A stretch of 64,000 nucleotides of DNA from Hymenobacter glacialis (GCF_001816165.1 NZ_MDZC01000133.1:62001-126000); one strand, 5' to 3'; shown: positions 24,286 to 33,689, counted from the first letter of the stretch. The notes: generated by a model not told the origin, from the letters alone. Translations and numbers: made by a program.

Positions 24286-24620
24286 AGCACCAAGGTAGAG
24301 AGGGAAATTTTGAGCGGATGGATACGGCAAAGGCGGTGCTACGGTTGTGAGCTTATCTGCTATTTTAACGATATGTAATTGACTTAAACAAAGAATTTTT
24401 GGCTTTTTTAAGGTAAAAATGATTGAGTAACCAAATCTATGGTTTAGCTTTACCTAATAAGCGAATTCATGGATAATATGAATTAGCACATACAAGTCTT
24501 TTTCTCACCTCGTTACTTGGCTGCTTTTAGCCTCGCCTATCGCCTAAGAAACCCACTGCCCCGGCTCTTCCTTAACCCTGCCAGGAACCCGGATTTTTGC
24601 CCCACTCCCTACGACGGACA
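24286..24620. other. AT-rich intergenic region, no gene
   Basis: Between divergent genes there are 335 bases with no credible frame. The centre (24350-24480) is very AT-rich, with TAGCTTTA near 24447 as a weak -7 candidate for the NlpC/P60 gene, which would give a long leader of about 160 bases. Nothing else was recognised. Confidence 0.5.
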
Positions 24621-25316
24621 ATGAAACATAGCATTCTGTATTGCCTCGCCGCTGCCTCCCTGGCACTCTCTTTCTTCTTCGAACAAGCCCCCAATGCTTC
24701 GATTACGGCCCGTGCCTCTGTGGCGCCCACCGTAGCCGAAGCATCGTTGTTTCCGAGCCTGACCATGAGCGCCCCCGGGGCCACTGTACCCAGCATAGCA
24801 CCGGCCCCTGCCAAAAAGCCGGCCACGGAGCCCACGGAGCCCACATCCGAAGAACTGGCCGCTTCCCGCGATTCGCTGGCCTACCACTACTACGAACAGA
24901 CCCTGGGCCTGGACCTGGCTTTCAATGAAAACAAAGACCTGCTGCGCTCCGTGACCGAATGGATTGGCACGCCTTACCGCTACGGCAACAATACACGCCG
25001 CGGTACCGACTGCTCCGGGTTTGTAACCCGCGTGTTTCGCGAAGTATACGGCGTGACCCTGCAGCGCTCCTCGCGGTCTATGTTTACCACCACCAAGCAC
25101 ATTGCCAAGAGCGAGATGAAAACCGGAGATTTGGTGTTCTTCCGTCGTGGCAAAGGCCCGATTTTTCACGTAGGCATCTACCTGAAAGGCGGTAAGTTTG
25201 CCCACTCGGCCACCAACGGTGGCGTGATGATAAGCTCCCTGAAGCAGGAATATTACCAGCGTAATTTCTACGCTGCCGGCCGCGTGCGTGCCACCGAGGG
25301 AACCACGGAAAACTAA
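24621..25316 (+). CDS. NlpC/P60-family cell-wall hydrolase (C40 peptidase)
   Basis: 231 residues. The N-terminus (MKHSILYCLAAASLALSFFF) is a signal peptide or anchor, followed by an Ala/Pro/Thr-rich linker to residue 80. Residues 110-225 form the C40 peptidase domain with the triad Cys131 (GTDCSGF), His183 (IFHVGIY) and His195 (KFAHSATNG). Such enzymes cleave D-Glu-diaminopimelate bonds in peptidoglycan stem peptides. Periplasmic. The frame also opens at 24597; ATG 24621 begins the signal peptide. A strong terminator follows. Confidence 0.92.
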   Translation: MKHSILYCLAAASLALSFFFEQAPNASITARASVAPTVAEASLFPSLTMSAPGATVPSIAPAPAKKPATEPTEPTSEELAASRDSLAYHYYEQTLGLDLAFNENKDLLRSVTEWIGTPYRYGNNTRRGTDCSGFVTRVFREVYGVTLQRSSRSMFTTTKHIAKSEMKTGDLVFFRRGKGPIFHVGIYLKGGKFAHSATNGGVMISSLKQEYYQRNFYAAGRVRATEGTTEN

Positions 25317-25345
25317 GCGTAGGCACGGCTCCTAAAAACGAGGCA

Positions 25346-25379
25346 AAGCGCCCGGCCCCAGTGGCCGGGCGCTTTTTTG
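25346..25379 (+). terminator. Terminator after the NlpC/P60 gene
   Basis: GCGCCCGGCC pairs with GGCCGGGCGC around CCAGT, followed by six T. Confidence 0.93.
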
Positions 25380-25540
25380 TTGTAGCCTCCGCCCACCCAC
25401 CGCCAACCAAAAAATATAGATAGCCGAATTAAACCTTGCCTCAACTGTGAAGTCATTGGTAAACGGCTGAATTATAGATTGAAAAACCCCGCTTGTTTCA
25501 TCTATATTTAGAGCCGATTTCGGCTTTTTTGCGTGCGTAT

Positions 25541-27277
25541 ATGAACCGTAGACTTTTCCTCCAACGAAACGCGTCCGTCCTTACGTCGCCGGTGGCGGCC
25601 GTGGCGGCGCCAGCCGCCGCAGGCCCCGCCGTATTGGCGCCACAGGACCCCCCCGAAACCATCAGCCGCTACGCCAACCGCAAGCTGCCCACGGGCCTGT
25701 CGCGCGCCACGAGCACGCTGGCGCCCTACGCCGGGCCGTGGGGCTATGCCCAAGCGGCGCACCTGCTGCGCCGCACCCTGTTTGGCCCCACCCGCCCGCA
25801 GATCCTGACGGCAGCCGGCGCCACGCTCACCGCAGTGCTCGACGACCTGCTCACGGCGCGGCCAGCGCCGGCGCCGCCCCTGAACGTGTCCACTGCCGAC
25901 ACCAGCGTGCCCATCGGCCAGACGTGGATATCCCAACCCTTCGACCAGAACGTGGAAGGCGCGCGGCGCACTTCGCTGCGCGACTGGTGGCTGGGGCAGC
26001 TGCTGGGCCCCGACGTGTCGCTGGTGGAGAAGATGACCCTCTTCTGGCACAACCACTTCGTGGTGGAGTTCAACGACATCAACGACGCCCGCATGGGCTA
26101 CGAATACTCCCGGCTGCTGCGCCAGCACGCCTTGGGCAACTTCCGGCAGCTGGCCAAAGACGTGACCGTGACGCCGGCCATGCTCCGCTACCTCAACGGC
26201 AACCAGAGCACGGCCGGCAACCCCAACGAGAACTACGGCCGCGAGCTGCTCGAGCTGTTCACGGTGGGCAAGGGCCCGCTCATTGGGCCCGGCAACTACA
26301 CCCACTACACCGAAGCCGATGTGCAGGCGGCCGCCCGCGTGCTCACAGGCTGGCGCGACCAGGGTGCGCCGGTGGGCAGCTACTTCACGGCCAGCCGGCA
26401 CGATAACACGACCAAGGTGTTTTCGGCCGCGTTTGGCAACGCCACCATAGCGGGCAGTGGCGCTACCGAATACCAGAACCTCATCAACCTGATATTCCAG
26501 CAGGCCGAAACGGCGCGGTTTATCGTGCGCAAGCTGTACCGCTGGTTTGTGTACTATGTAATTGATGCGCAGGTAGAAACCGATATTATTCAGCCCCTGG
26601 CCACGTTGCTGATGCAGAGCAGTTTTGAGGTGGCGCCGGTGCTGCGCAAGCTCTTCAGCTCGGAGCATTTCTTTGACGAGGCCAACGTGGGCTGCCTCAT
26701 CAAAAGCCCGCTGGACTTTTCGGTGGGCCTGTGCCGGCAGATGCAGTTGGTGTTTCCGCCTGCCAGCAGCACCGTGGCACAGTACGGCATGTGGAGCTAC
26801 CTCAACGGAGTGGCGAATCTGCAGCAGCAAACCCTAGGCGACCCGCCCAATGTGGCGGGCTGGGCGGCCTACTACCAAACCCCGCAGTTCCACGAGCTGT
26901 GGATAAACGCCGTGACGCTGCCGCGCCGAAACCAGATAACGGACCTCTTTATTGCCAATGGCTACACCCGCAACGGAGCGAAAATCGTGATTGACCCGGT
27001 GGCGTTGGTGCAGTCGTTTCCGGCCACCACGGCTTCGGACTGCAACCAGCTCATTGCTGAGTTTGTGCGGCTAATGCTGCCCATTCCGCTCACCACCAAC
27101 CAACTGGGTTTCCTGAAATCGACGCTGCTGCCCGGCCTGCCCGACTTTGAGTGGACCGTGGAGTGGCAGGAGTACCTGGCGGCTCCCAACAACACCGCCA
27201 AACGGGCGGCCGTGAACACCAAGCTGCAGGCCATGCTGCGGGCCCTGATGGGACTGGCCGAGTACCACCTTTCTTAA
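25541..27277 (+). CDS. DUF1800 domain protein, secreted
   Basis: 578 residues. The start MNRRLFLQRNASVLT is a twin-arginine-type signal followed by an Ala/Pro-rich stretch. The body has DUF1800 hallmarks: AAHLLRRTLFGPTRPQ near 70, WWLGQLLGPDVSLVEKMTLFWHNHFV, ENYGRELLELFTVGKG, YTEADVQAAARVLTGWR, and DPPNVAGWAAYYQTPQFHELWIN. The function of DUF1800 is unknown, but it is regularly paired with a DUF1501 protein, as here (next gene, 95 bases downstream), and both are exported. TATATTTA near 25503 is a possible -7 box. Confidence 0.9.
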   Translation: MNRRLFLQRNASVLTSPVAAVAAPAAAGPAVLAPQDPPETISRYANRKLPTGLSRATSTLAPYAGPWGYAQAAHLLRRTLFGPTRPQILTAAGATLTAVLDDLLTARPAPAPPLNVSTADTSVPIGQTWISQPFDQNVEGARRTSLRDWWLGQLLGPDVSLVEKMTLFWHNHFVVEFNDINDARMGYEYSRLLRQHALGNFRQLAKDVTVTPAMLRYLNGNQSTAGNPNENYGRELLELFTVGKGPLIGPGNYTHYTEADVQAAARVLTGWRDQGAPVGSYFTASRHDNTTKVFSAAFGNATIAGSGATEYQNLINLIFQQAETARFIVRKLYRWFVYYVIDAQVETDIIQPLATLLMQSSFEVAPVLRKLFSSEHFFDEANVGCLIKSPLDFSVGLCRQMQLVFPPASSTVAQYGMWSYLNGVANLQQQTLGDPPNVAGWAAYYQTPQFHELWINAVTLPRRNQITDLFIANGYTRNGAKIVIDPVALVQSFPATTASDCNQLIAEFVRLMLPIPLTTNQLGFLKSTLLPGLPDFEWTVEWQEYLAAPNNTAKRAAVNTKLQAMLRALMGLAEYHLS

Positions 27278-27372
27278 GCTGTTGGCTGGCAGCTAGTAGC
27301 TCTCGGAAAAAATTCATTCGTCAAATGAAGCTGCTAGCTAATGGCTAACGGCGAATAGCTAACGGCTTAATT

Positions 27373-28950
27373 ATGAAGCGTCGCGAATTTCTACAAACCA
27401 CGGCGGCCGCCACGGCGGGTACGGCCTTTCTGAGCGGCTTGCCAGTGGGGGCCTACGGCTACTCGCCCGAGCTGGCCGCCCTCACCAATGCCGCCACACA
27501 GTCGGATAAGGTGCTGGTTATCATTCAGCTGCAGGGTGGCAATGATGGCCTGAACATGATTATCCCCCTGGACCAGTACCCGGCCCTGATGGCGGCGCGG
27601 CCCAACCTGGCCCTGCCGCAGTCGGCGGTGCTGCCCCTCACGGCGGCCACGGGCATACATCCGGCCATGGCGGCGTTGCGCAGCCTCTACCAGAACGGCC
27701 AGATGGGCGTGGTGCAGAGCGTGGGCTACCCCAGCCCCAACTTCTCGCACTTCCGGGCCACCGATATCTGGACCTCAGGCTCGGATTCTAATGTGAACCT
27801 GACCACGGGCTGGGCGGGCCGCTACCTCAACAGCGAATTCCCGGGTTTCCCCACGGGCTACCCCAACACCCAGAGCCCCGACCCCCTGGCCATCAGCATC
27901 GGCTCGGTGGTGAGCAACTGCGTGCAGGGCCCTGCCGTGAACATGGGCATGGCCATTGCCAGCACGTCGTCGTTTTACCAGCTGCTGAGCGGTGGGGTAG
28001 ATGCCGCCCCCAACACCCCGGCTGGGCACGAGCTCACGTTTATCCGGCAGGTGGTAAGCCAGACGCAGGTCTACACCACCGCCATTCAGGAGGCGGCCCG
28101 TCGCGCCCAGAACCTTTCGCCGCTCTATCCCGCGGCGGGTCAGAATTCGCTGGCCGACCAGCTCAAGATTGTGGCCCAGCTGGTGGCCGGGGGCCTGGGC
28201 ACCCGCATCTACGTGTGCAACCTGGGCGGCTTCGATACCCATACCCTGCAGGTGCCCGCTACGGGCAGCACCACCACCGGCACGCACGCCACGCTGCTGG
28301 GCCGCATCTCCGAAGCCGTGAACGCCTTTCAGGACGACCTGCGCCGGCTGGCCATCCAGGACCGGGTGGTGGGGCTCACGTTCTCGGAATTTGGCCGCCG
28401 CATCCGGGCCAATGCCGGCAACGGCACCGACCACGGTGCCGCTGCTCCGCTGCTCGTATTCGGCACCCGGGTAAACCCCATGATACACGGGGCCAACCCC
28501 ACGCTGCCCGCCAACGCGGGCGTGAACGACAACGTGACCATGCAGCACGACTTCCGCAGCATCTACACCAGCATTCTGCAGGACTGGTTTCAGGTGGCGC
28601 CGGCCACGCTGGCGCAGCTATTTGGGCGCAGCTTCCCCTACGTGCCGGTGCTGCGGCCCAATGCCTTGCTGGCCACGACCAAGGCCGCGGAGGTGGCCGA
28701 TTTTACGGTATACCCCAACCCCGTGGCCCGCGAGGGCCGTACCACAGTAGCCTACGAAAGCACCGGTGGGCACGTGCAGGTGGTGCTGCTCGACACGCTG
28801 GGCCGCGAGGTGCGCCGGGCCGTGGACCGCATGCTGCCCCGCGGCGCGCAGCTGCTGCCCCTGGACCTAAGTGGCCTGGCTGCCGGCGCCTACTACTGCC
28901 AGGTGCGCGAGGCCCAGCGCAGCGGCTCGCGGATAGTGGTGATTGAGTAA
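27373..28950 (+). CDS. DUF1501 domain protein with twin-arginine signal and T9SS tail
   Basis: 525 residues. KRREFLQTTAAATAGTAFLSG is a twin-arginine signal. The central part is the sulfatase-like DUF1501 fold: VLVIIQLQGGNDGLNMIIPLDQY, FSHFRATDIWTSG, GGFDTH (metal-ligand type) and VGLTFSEFGRRI. From residue 442 on, ADFTVYPNPVAREGRTTVAYES and YYCQVREAQRSGSRIVVIE form a type IX secretion sorting domain (T9SS type A), which places the protein on the cell surface or outside. It forms a pair with the DUF1800 gene. Substrate unknown. Confidence 0.9.
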   Translation: MKRREFLQTTAAATAGTAFLSGLPVGAYGYSPELAALTNAATQSDKVLVIIQLQGGNDGLNMIIPLDQYPALMAARPNLALPQSAVLPLTAATGIHPAMAALRSLYQNGQMGVVQSVGYPSPNFSHFRATDIWTSGSDSNVNLTTGWAGRYLNSEFPGFPTGYPNTQSPDPLAISIGSVVSNCVQGPAVNMGMAIASTSSFYQLLSGGVDAAPNTPAGHELTFIRQVVSQTQVYTTAIQEAARRAQNLSPLYPAAGQNSLADQLKIVAQLVAGGLGTRIYVCNLGGFDTHTLQVPATGSTTTGTHATLLGRISEAVNAFQDDLRRLAIQDRVVGLTFSEFGRRIRANAGNGTDHGAAAPLLVFGTRVNPMIHGANPTLPANAGVNDNVTMQHDFRSIYTSILQDWFQVAPATLAQLFGRSFPYVPVLRPNALLATTKAAEVADFTVYPNPVAREGRTTVAYESTGGHVQVVLLDTLGREVRRAVDRMLPRGAQLLPLDLSGLAAGAYYCQVREAQRSGSRIVVIE

Positions 28951-29137
28951 GAAGGCTCATAACCAGTACACAAGCGACAGTAGCTGTTCCCGGTAAAGGG
29001 GCGGCTGGCTAGGTGCGCCGCAGGGTTTGCGCATTAATGTGAGAGAAAAGGCAGCCCGGAAAGACGCTTTTGCGTACAGCTATTTTCAAGGCTAAGGCCT
29101 TGCATCCTTTTCCTTCCTTCTTTCATTACCCTCTTTT

Positions 29138-29455
29138 ATGGACTCCAAAATTGAACAGCAGCTCGAAAAAATCATGCCCGAAGACCTGGCGCGTACTTTC
29201 GAAAGCGCCTACCATGTGCTGGTACAAGGCAACCACGAACACATGGACGACCTGCTGAAAAACGGTGGCGTACTGCTACGCAAAGCCGCGCAACGGTTCA
29301 CTCCTACTCAGATGGTATTGGGTGTAGCCGCCCTGGCCACCGTGGCCATTGTGCTCATTGGCCGCGAGATGAACAGCGAAAGCGAAGGTGAAGCTCACGA
29401 TGTGAGCGAGGATAAGCGCCAGCTTGCCACCAGCAAGGAAAAAGGGAACAAGTAA
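29138..29455 (+). CDS. Small single-TM protein, hypothetical
   Basis: 105 residues. An acidic helical N-terminus (DSKIEQQLEKIMPEDLARTFESAYHVLVQGNHEHMDDLLKNGGVLLRKAAQRF), one membrane helix (MVLGVAALATVAIVLIG, about 62-78) and a polar C-terminus rich in Glu, Ser and Lys. No family recognised. The codon use and following perfect terminator support a real gene. Confidence 0.65.
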   Translation: MDSKIEQQLEKIMPEDLARTFESAYHVLVQGNHEHMDDLLKNGGVLLRKAAQRFTPTQMVLGVAALATVAIVLIGREMNSESEGEAHDVSEDKRQLATSKEKGNK

Positions 29456-29470
29456 GTCTTCGGACTCACC

Positions 29471-29525
29471 AGCCCAAACAAGAAAGGCCGCTTCCTATCC
29501 GGAAGCGGCCTTTCTTGTTTGGGCT
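29471..29525. terminator. Very strong two-way terminator with a perfect 25-bp stem
   Basis: Positions 29471-29495 pair without mismatch with 29501-29525 around a 5-base loop; the core is AAAGGCCGCTTCC with GGAAGCGGCCTTT, flanked by A and T runs. It serves the gene at 29138 and perhaps one ending at 29540 on the other strand. Confidence 0.95.
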
Positions 29526-29539
29526 GAGGGGCGCTGTGC

Positions 29540-29707
29540 TTATGGAAACGGCGGGTTGATGGTGCCATCGCCGCCGCGTGGGCTGCTGTCGGGCACCGAC
29601 CGTGTGGTGATGGAGCTGGGGTTTTGATCGGCCTCGTTTTCGTCTTCGGGGTCTGGGTCGGGCTCTTCCTCAAAGTCGTTTTCGGGGTCGGGCGCGGCCA
29701 GGTTCAT
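29540..29707 (-). CDS. Acidic 55-residue peptide, hypothetical
   Basis: From ATG 29707 the frame encodes 55 residues: MNLAAPDPENDFEEEPDPDP, then Asp/Glu/Asn-rich and Ser/Arg/Pro-rich sequence ending GGDGTINPPFP. It is strongly biased but not a simple repeat, and reads like short acidic proteins seen in Hymenobacter. The frame continues upstream to 29902, but that part shows no protein-like bias. Alternatively it is a chance frame. No function can be offered. Confidence 0.4.
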   Translation of the reverse strand: MNLAAPDPENDFEEEPDPDPEDENEADQNPSSITTRSVPDSSPRGGDGTINPPFP

Positions 29708-30164
29708 CGTCAGGATTAAGGGCCCGGTGGCAGTGGGCGCACTCCAGTGAGCTGTTACGCAGGCACCAGAAGCGGTATGGCACCGTGTTTCTTCTGCTGA
29801 TTCACCGGATTTTATTTCGAATCTGTCTGCGTGTTCCCATTTTACCTTGCACACGGCCCACAGGCCGGCAAGGGGCCAGGGTTCGTGCCAGCGCTCGGCC
29901 AAAACGTGTGTGCCAAAGGCTTCACAGCATGGATGAACCGTGATGGCACAAAAGCTGGCAGCGCATAGGAACTACCCAGACGTGTGCGAATGGCGGTACC
30001 ATAAAGGAGTTGCATATTCATAATACTGGGTGAGGTAGTAATAATGGCGATGGGAGACGACAGGCTGTCCGCCGACTGCGGCGCTATCAAAATTTCGTAA
30101 TATGAATATATAATAAAATTACCAATATTATGCAATCGAGCGGACGGAATTTGCTACTGCGGAG
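29708..30164. other. Intergenic region with AT-rich part, no gene recognised
   Basis: 457 bases between the acidic-peptide frame and the penicillin acylase gene. The last 100 bases (30060-30150) are very AT-rich (AATATGAATATATAATAAAATT), unlike the rest. No frame with protein-like bias and no clear RNA structure was seen. Confidence 0.4.
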
Positions 30165-32606
30165 CTACTTGCCCTGCTGCTTCCAGGCCGTGGTTGCCCG
30201 TGGATTGGCTTCGGTAGCCGAGCGCAGGAACACCAGCTCATCGAGCTGGCCCACGCGCCAGGTTTCCAGCATATTGTTGTAGAACGGCGAACCGGGGTTG
30301 CCGCTCTGTCCGCCGGGATACACGCCGTAGGCGCGCACCTGGGGGCCCAGGGCCACCACCATGCGCCAGGAGGGCCCGTTGCGCTCGGAGGTGGCGTTCA
30401 CGATGCCCGCGCCGCCCCCGCAGTCCACGTCCAGCTGCCCGAAGCCGGGAAGTTGGAGCAGGTGCAGAATATCGGTGCTTTTCTGGTTGGCCCAGCGCCA
30501 CTTAGGGCCCAGGGCCCCAAACTTGCGGGTGAGTGAGTCGGTGGCGAAACGCAGGCTTTGCAGCGCCAGCTGCGGCAGCGTCTCCTTGGCGGGCGTGCGG
30601 CGGTCGTCAATCCAAGGCGAATGGGGCTCCTGTAGAATCAGGTTATTGGTGCGGTCGCGGGACGGGTAGCGCATTTCCAGGCCGGTGACTTTGGCGCCGA
30701 AGTCGTCGTCCCACAGGCGCTTTACCAGGTCCGCGTACCAGAGGCTGAATACGCTGGGGCCGATGGCGTCGGCGGTATACAGGTAGGGCCAGCGGCGCAG
30801 CTCAGCCAGTACCTGGGCTTCGGCCGGCCGGATAGCGGCCCCACTTACCAGGGCCAGCATTTTGGGCAGTATAAGCTGAGCGTTAAGGTCGAGTACGTCG
30901 TTTTGGAGCTGGCGCAGGCTGTCGGGCGTCACCTGGCTCATGGCCGCGAGCCGCTCGTTGATGCGGTGGCCGCGCTCGTAGTTCGCGTAGTTCCAATGCA
31001 AGTAGTATGGGTAGTCGGGTCCGGCCGAAAACTGGTTGGCGGAGCTCACAAAGCCCCGCGCCGGGTTTTTCACGTGCGGGTTGTGGGCCGCCGGTATCCA
31101 GCCCTGCCAGTCGTGAGCCGGGTCGGTTCCGTCCAGGATAAACTTGCCCTGGTCGCGCCACTTTAGTGGGAAGCGGCCGTTGGGCCAGATGGCGATATCC
31201 TTCTGGTTATCAGCAAAAATAAAGTTCTGGGCCGGGGAGCCGTAGTGCACCAGGGCGGCCGTGTAGTCGGGGTAGGAGCGGGCCCGGTTCAGCTCATAGA
31301 ACGCCAGTACCTCGTTGGCGCCGTCGTGGGCGGTCCAGCGCATGGCGTGGGCTATGGGCATCTGGGCCAGAAAGGGCTTCTCGGGCTTGTCGTACACCAC
31401 CGGGCCGTGGTGGGTGTAAAGCACGGTGTCGAGCCGGTCGGGGCGGCCGCGCACCTTGATGTGCTCCACCACGCGGCGCACGGGCTTCCAGCGGCCGTCG
31501 TGCCAGTATTCGCGCTGGGTATTGTCGCGGAACTTCAGCTGGTAGAAATCGAGCACATCGGCCGCTACGTTGGTCACGCCCCAGGCCGTGTTTTCATTGA
31601 AGCCGATAATGACTGTGGGCGCGCCGGGAATGGTAACGCCGTACACGTTCACGCCCGGCGCACTGAGCTGAATCTGGTACCAGATACTGGGCAGGTTGAG
31701 CTGCAGGTGCGGGTCGTTGGCCAGCAGCGGATAGCCCGAGGCCGACTTAGCGCCGCTCACCGCGAAGTTGTTGGAGCCCAACTCGGCATCGGGTTCGGTG
31801 CGCAGCTGATTGGCGGCCTGGGCCGCGGCAAACGACTTGGGCACGGCCGGCGTGGGCAAGGGCTTAAAATCCAGCGGCGTGCCCACCGGTACAATGGGGT
31901 CTTCCCGTGTGGGATAATCCGGAAACAGGTCCTTGGTCACGGCCGGGCCGTACTTGCCCAGAATGTTGCTCATGCGCAGGTCGTCGGTGCGCCCGCTCAG
32001 GTCCCAGGCCATGAATTTGAGCAGCAGGGCGCATTTGAGCGGCTGCCAGGGCTCCGGCTGGTAGTCGAGTAGCTTGTATTCAAACGGCAGCGTGGCGGGC
32101 GTGAGCTGGCTGATGTAGGCATTCACCCCAGCCGAGTACGACTCCAGCACGGTGCGCGTGGTGGGGTTGGCCAGCATCACCTTCAGGGAGTTGGCAGCAC
32201 CAAAGGGCAGGCCCATGCGCCGGAAAAACCGGTCGGTTTCCAGCCGCGCCGGGCCCACTATTTCGGCCAGCCGCCCAGCGGCTACGTGGGTCTGGAACTC
32301 CATTTGCCAGAGCCGGTCGCGGGCCGTGAGGTAGCCCTGGGCGAAGTACAGGTCCGGGTCGTTCTGGGCGAATACGTGGGGCACGCGGCGGTCGTCGTAG
32401 CGCACAGTCACGGGTTGCTGCAGGCCGGGCAGGCCCAGGGTCTGCTCGGCGGGAAAGGCGCCGGGGGCTTCGCCGTTCTGCCAGAAGCCCCGGTACGGGC
32501 TCAGCAGCTTGCCAAACGGCGGCACGTCGCCGTGCTTGGTGTTCAGCGTCCAGACGAGGGTGAGGCTCACGGCGAGCGTCAGCAGGGCTTTAATCCAGGA
32601 AATCAT
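30165..32606 (-). CDS. Penicillin acylase family protein (Ntn hydrolase)
   Basis: 813 residues. A membrane anchor or signal lies at 3-20 (SWIKALLTLAVSLTLVW). The alpha-chain part contains VRYDDRRVPHVFAQNDPDLYFAQGYLTARDRLWQMEFQ; autocleavage should expose Ser278 in GSNNFAVSG as the beta-chain nucleophile, followed by SGYPLLANDPHLQL and GVTIPGAPTVIIGFNENTAWGVTN. Members cleave beta-lactam side chains or acyl-homoserine lactones and other N-acyl compounds; the natural substrate here is unknown. Periplasmic. Length is normal for the family. Confidence 0.93.
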   Translation of the reverse strand: MISWIKALLTLAVSLTLVWTLNTKHGDVPPFGKLLSPYRGFWQNGEAPGAFPAEQTLGLPGLQQPVTVRYDDRRVPHVFAQNDPDLYFAQGYLTARDRLWQMEFQTHVAAGRLAEIVGPARLETDRFFRRMGLPFGAANSLKVMLANPTTRTVLESYSAGVNAYISQLTPATLPFEYKLLDYQPEPWQPLKCALLLKFMAWDLSGRTDDLRMSNILGKYGPAVTKDLFPDYPTREDPIVPVGTPLDFKPLPTPAVPKSFAAAQAANQLRTEPDAELGSNNFAVSGAKSASGYPLLANDPHLQLNLPSIWYQIQLSAPGVNVYGVTIPGAPTVIIGFNENTAWGVTNVAADVLDFYQLKFRDNTQREYWHDGRWKPVRRVVEHIKVRGRPDRLDTVLYTHHGPVVYDKPEKPFLAQMPIAHAMRWTAHDGANEVLAFYELNRARSYPDYTAALVHYGSPAQNFIFADNQKDIAIWPNGRFPLKWRDQGKFILDGTDPAHDWQGWIPAAHNPHVKNPARGFVSSANQFSAGPDYPYYLHWNYANYERGHRINERLAAMSQVTPDSLRQLQNDVLDLNAQLILPKMLALVSGAAIRPAEAQVLAELRRWPYLYTADAIGPSVFSLWYADLVKRLWDDDFGAKVTGLEMRYPSRDRTNNLILQEPHSPWIDDRRTPAKETLPQLALQSLRFATDSLTRKFGALGPKWRWANQKSTDILHLLQLPGFGQLDVDCGGGAGIVNATSERNGPSWRMVVALGPQVRAYGVYPGGQSGNPGSPFYNNMLETWRVGQLDELVFLRSATEANPRATTAWKQQGK

Positions 32607-32684
32607 ACGCTCAGGGGCGGGCCGCCACGGCCCGAATGCCCTAAATGTAGAACCCTGCCGGGGTTTCTCGTCCCTCTCTTACCC

Positions 32685-32727
32685 AAAACAACCCCACCAG
32701 GCAGCGCGCGGTGGGGTTGTTTGTTTT
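32685..32727. terminator. Terminator between the penicillin acylase and RlpA genes
   Basis: AACAACCCCACC (32687-32698) pairs with GGTGGGGTTGTT (32710-32721). On the minus strand it is followed by a TTTTGGG stretch and ends the RlpA transcript. Confidence 0.8.
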
Positions 32728-32765
32728 GGATGCCTTATAGTAGGAGTGGTGCCGGGCGGCGCGGG

Positions 32766-33665
32766 TCAGCGCAAGGCTACTTCGCGCACCAGCCCGCCAA
32801 TGCCCCACACGCGGAGTTGCTGGCGCACGGCTTCAGCCTCAGGCCGCTCGCCAAAGTTGCCCACGAACACGCGGCTGCGCTGGCGGCCGTCAAGCAGGTC
32901 CTGCGACAATTCCACTTTCACGTCGGGCAGCAGCGACTTGATGCGTGCCTGCATCTGGCGGGCGTTGGCCACATCGCCAAAAGAACCAGCCTGGATGAGG
33001 AAGCCCGAGGGGCAGTTCACCGATTCGGTGGCCGTCATTACGACCGTCTTGCTCACGGTGGCGGCGGCAATCAGGGCAGGCTTTTCGGTGGGGGCCACAG
33101 GGGTGGCGGCGTTGGGCTCCGGGGCGTCGTCGTTGGGCACCGAGTAAGTGGTGTAGGCCGCATCGGGGTTGGGGTCGGCGGCAAACAGCTCGGCCAGGTT
33201 GTCGGGAGTGGTGGCAGGGCCCAGGGGCGTATTGGCTTTCACTACTTCGGCTACCACCGTGGCGGCGCCGCATTCGGTGATGCCCAGGGGGCGGGCGGCA
33301 ATTTCCGAAAGGTCAATAATCCGCTCGTGGCGGAAGGGGCCGCGGTCCGTGACGCGCACGACCACCGACTTGCCGTTTTTCACGTTCGAAACCCGCAGGC
33401 GGGTACCAAAGGGCAGGGTTTTGTGCGCGCACGTGTACTTGAAGCGGTTGAACCGCTCGCCGCTGGTGGTTTTGCGTCCCTGAAAGTAGATGCCGTACCA
33501 GGAGGCCCGTCCGCGCAATACCGTGGTGGCGCTGCTGGTGGGAGTGGGGGTCGATGCTGCTTTGGTGGTGCCGGGGGTGGAGGCGTACGCCGGGGCGCTC
33601 AGCAAAGTCAGGTATAAAAGTATGCTGGAGAGGAAGGGTACCTTAAAGGAACGAAATAAAAACAC
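32766..33665 (-). CDS. rlpA: RlpA-like double-psi beta-barrel protein with SPOR domain
   Basis: 299 residues if it starts at GTG 33665; the ATG at 33716 lies upstream of a good -7 box (33690-33697), so GTG is chosen. It begins with a signal peptide (FRSFKVPFLSSILLYLTLLSAPAYA). Residues 50-140 form the RlpA barrel: GRASWYGIYFQGRKTTSGERFNRF, LPFGTRLRVSNVKNGKSVVVRVTDRGPF with the conserved catalytic-type Asp, and IIDLSEIAARPLG. A Pro/Thr/Ala-rich linker leads to a C-terminal SPOR domain (FLIQAGSFGDVANARQMQARI, RVFVGNF) that binds denuded glycan at the septum. Lytic transglycosylase activity is known for some relatives. Confidence 0.88.
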   Translation of the reverse strand: MFLFRSFKVPFLSSILLYLTLLSAPAYASTPGTTKAASTPTPTSSATTVLRGRASWYGIYFQGRKTTSGERFNRFKYTCAHKTLPFGTRLRVSNVKNGKSVVVRVTDRGPFRHERIIDLSEIAARPLGITECGAATVVAEVVKANTPLGPATTPDNLAELFAADPNPDAAYTTYSVPNDDAPEPNAATPVAPTEKPALIAAATVSKTVVMTATESVNCPSGFLIQAGSFGDVANARQMQARIKSLLPDVKVELSQDLLDGRQRSRVFVGNFGERPEAEAVRQQLRVWGIGGLVREVALR

Positions 33666-33689
33666 GCGTTTTGCAGATGGTGAGCGGGA

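Noticed and set aside
26896..26912. A DnaA-box-like TGTGGATAA within the DUF1800 gene
   Set aside because: It is a single copy inside conserved coding sequence (HELWIN), with no cluster or AT-rich unwinding region. It does not mark an origin.
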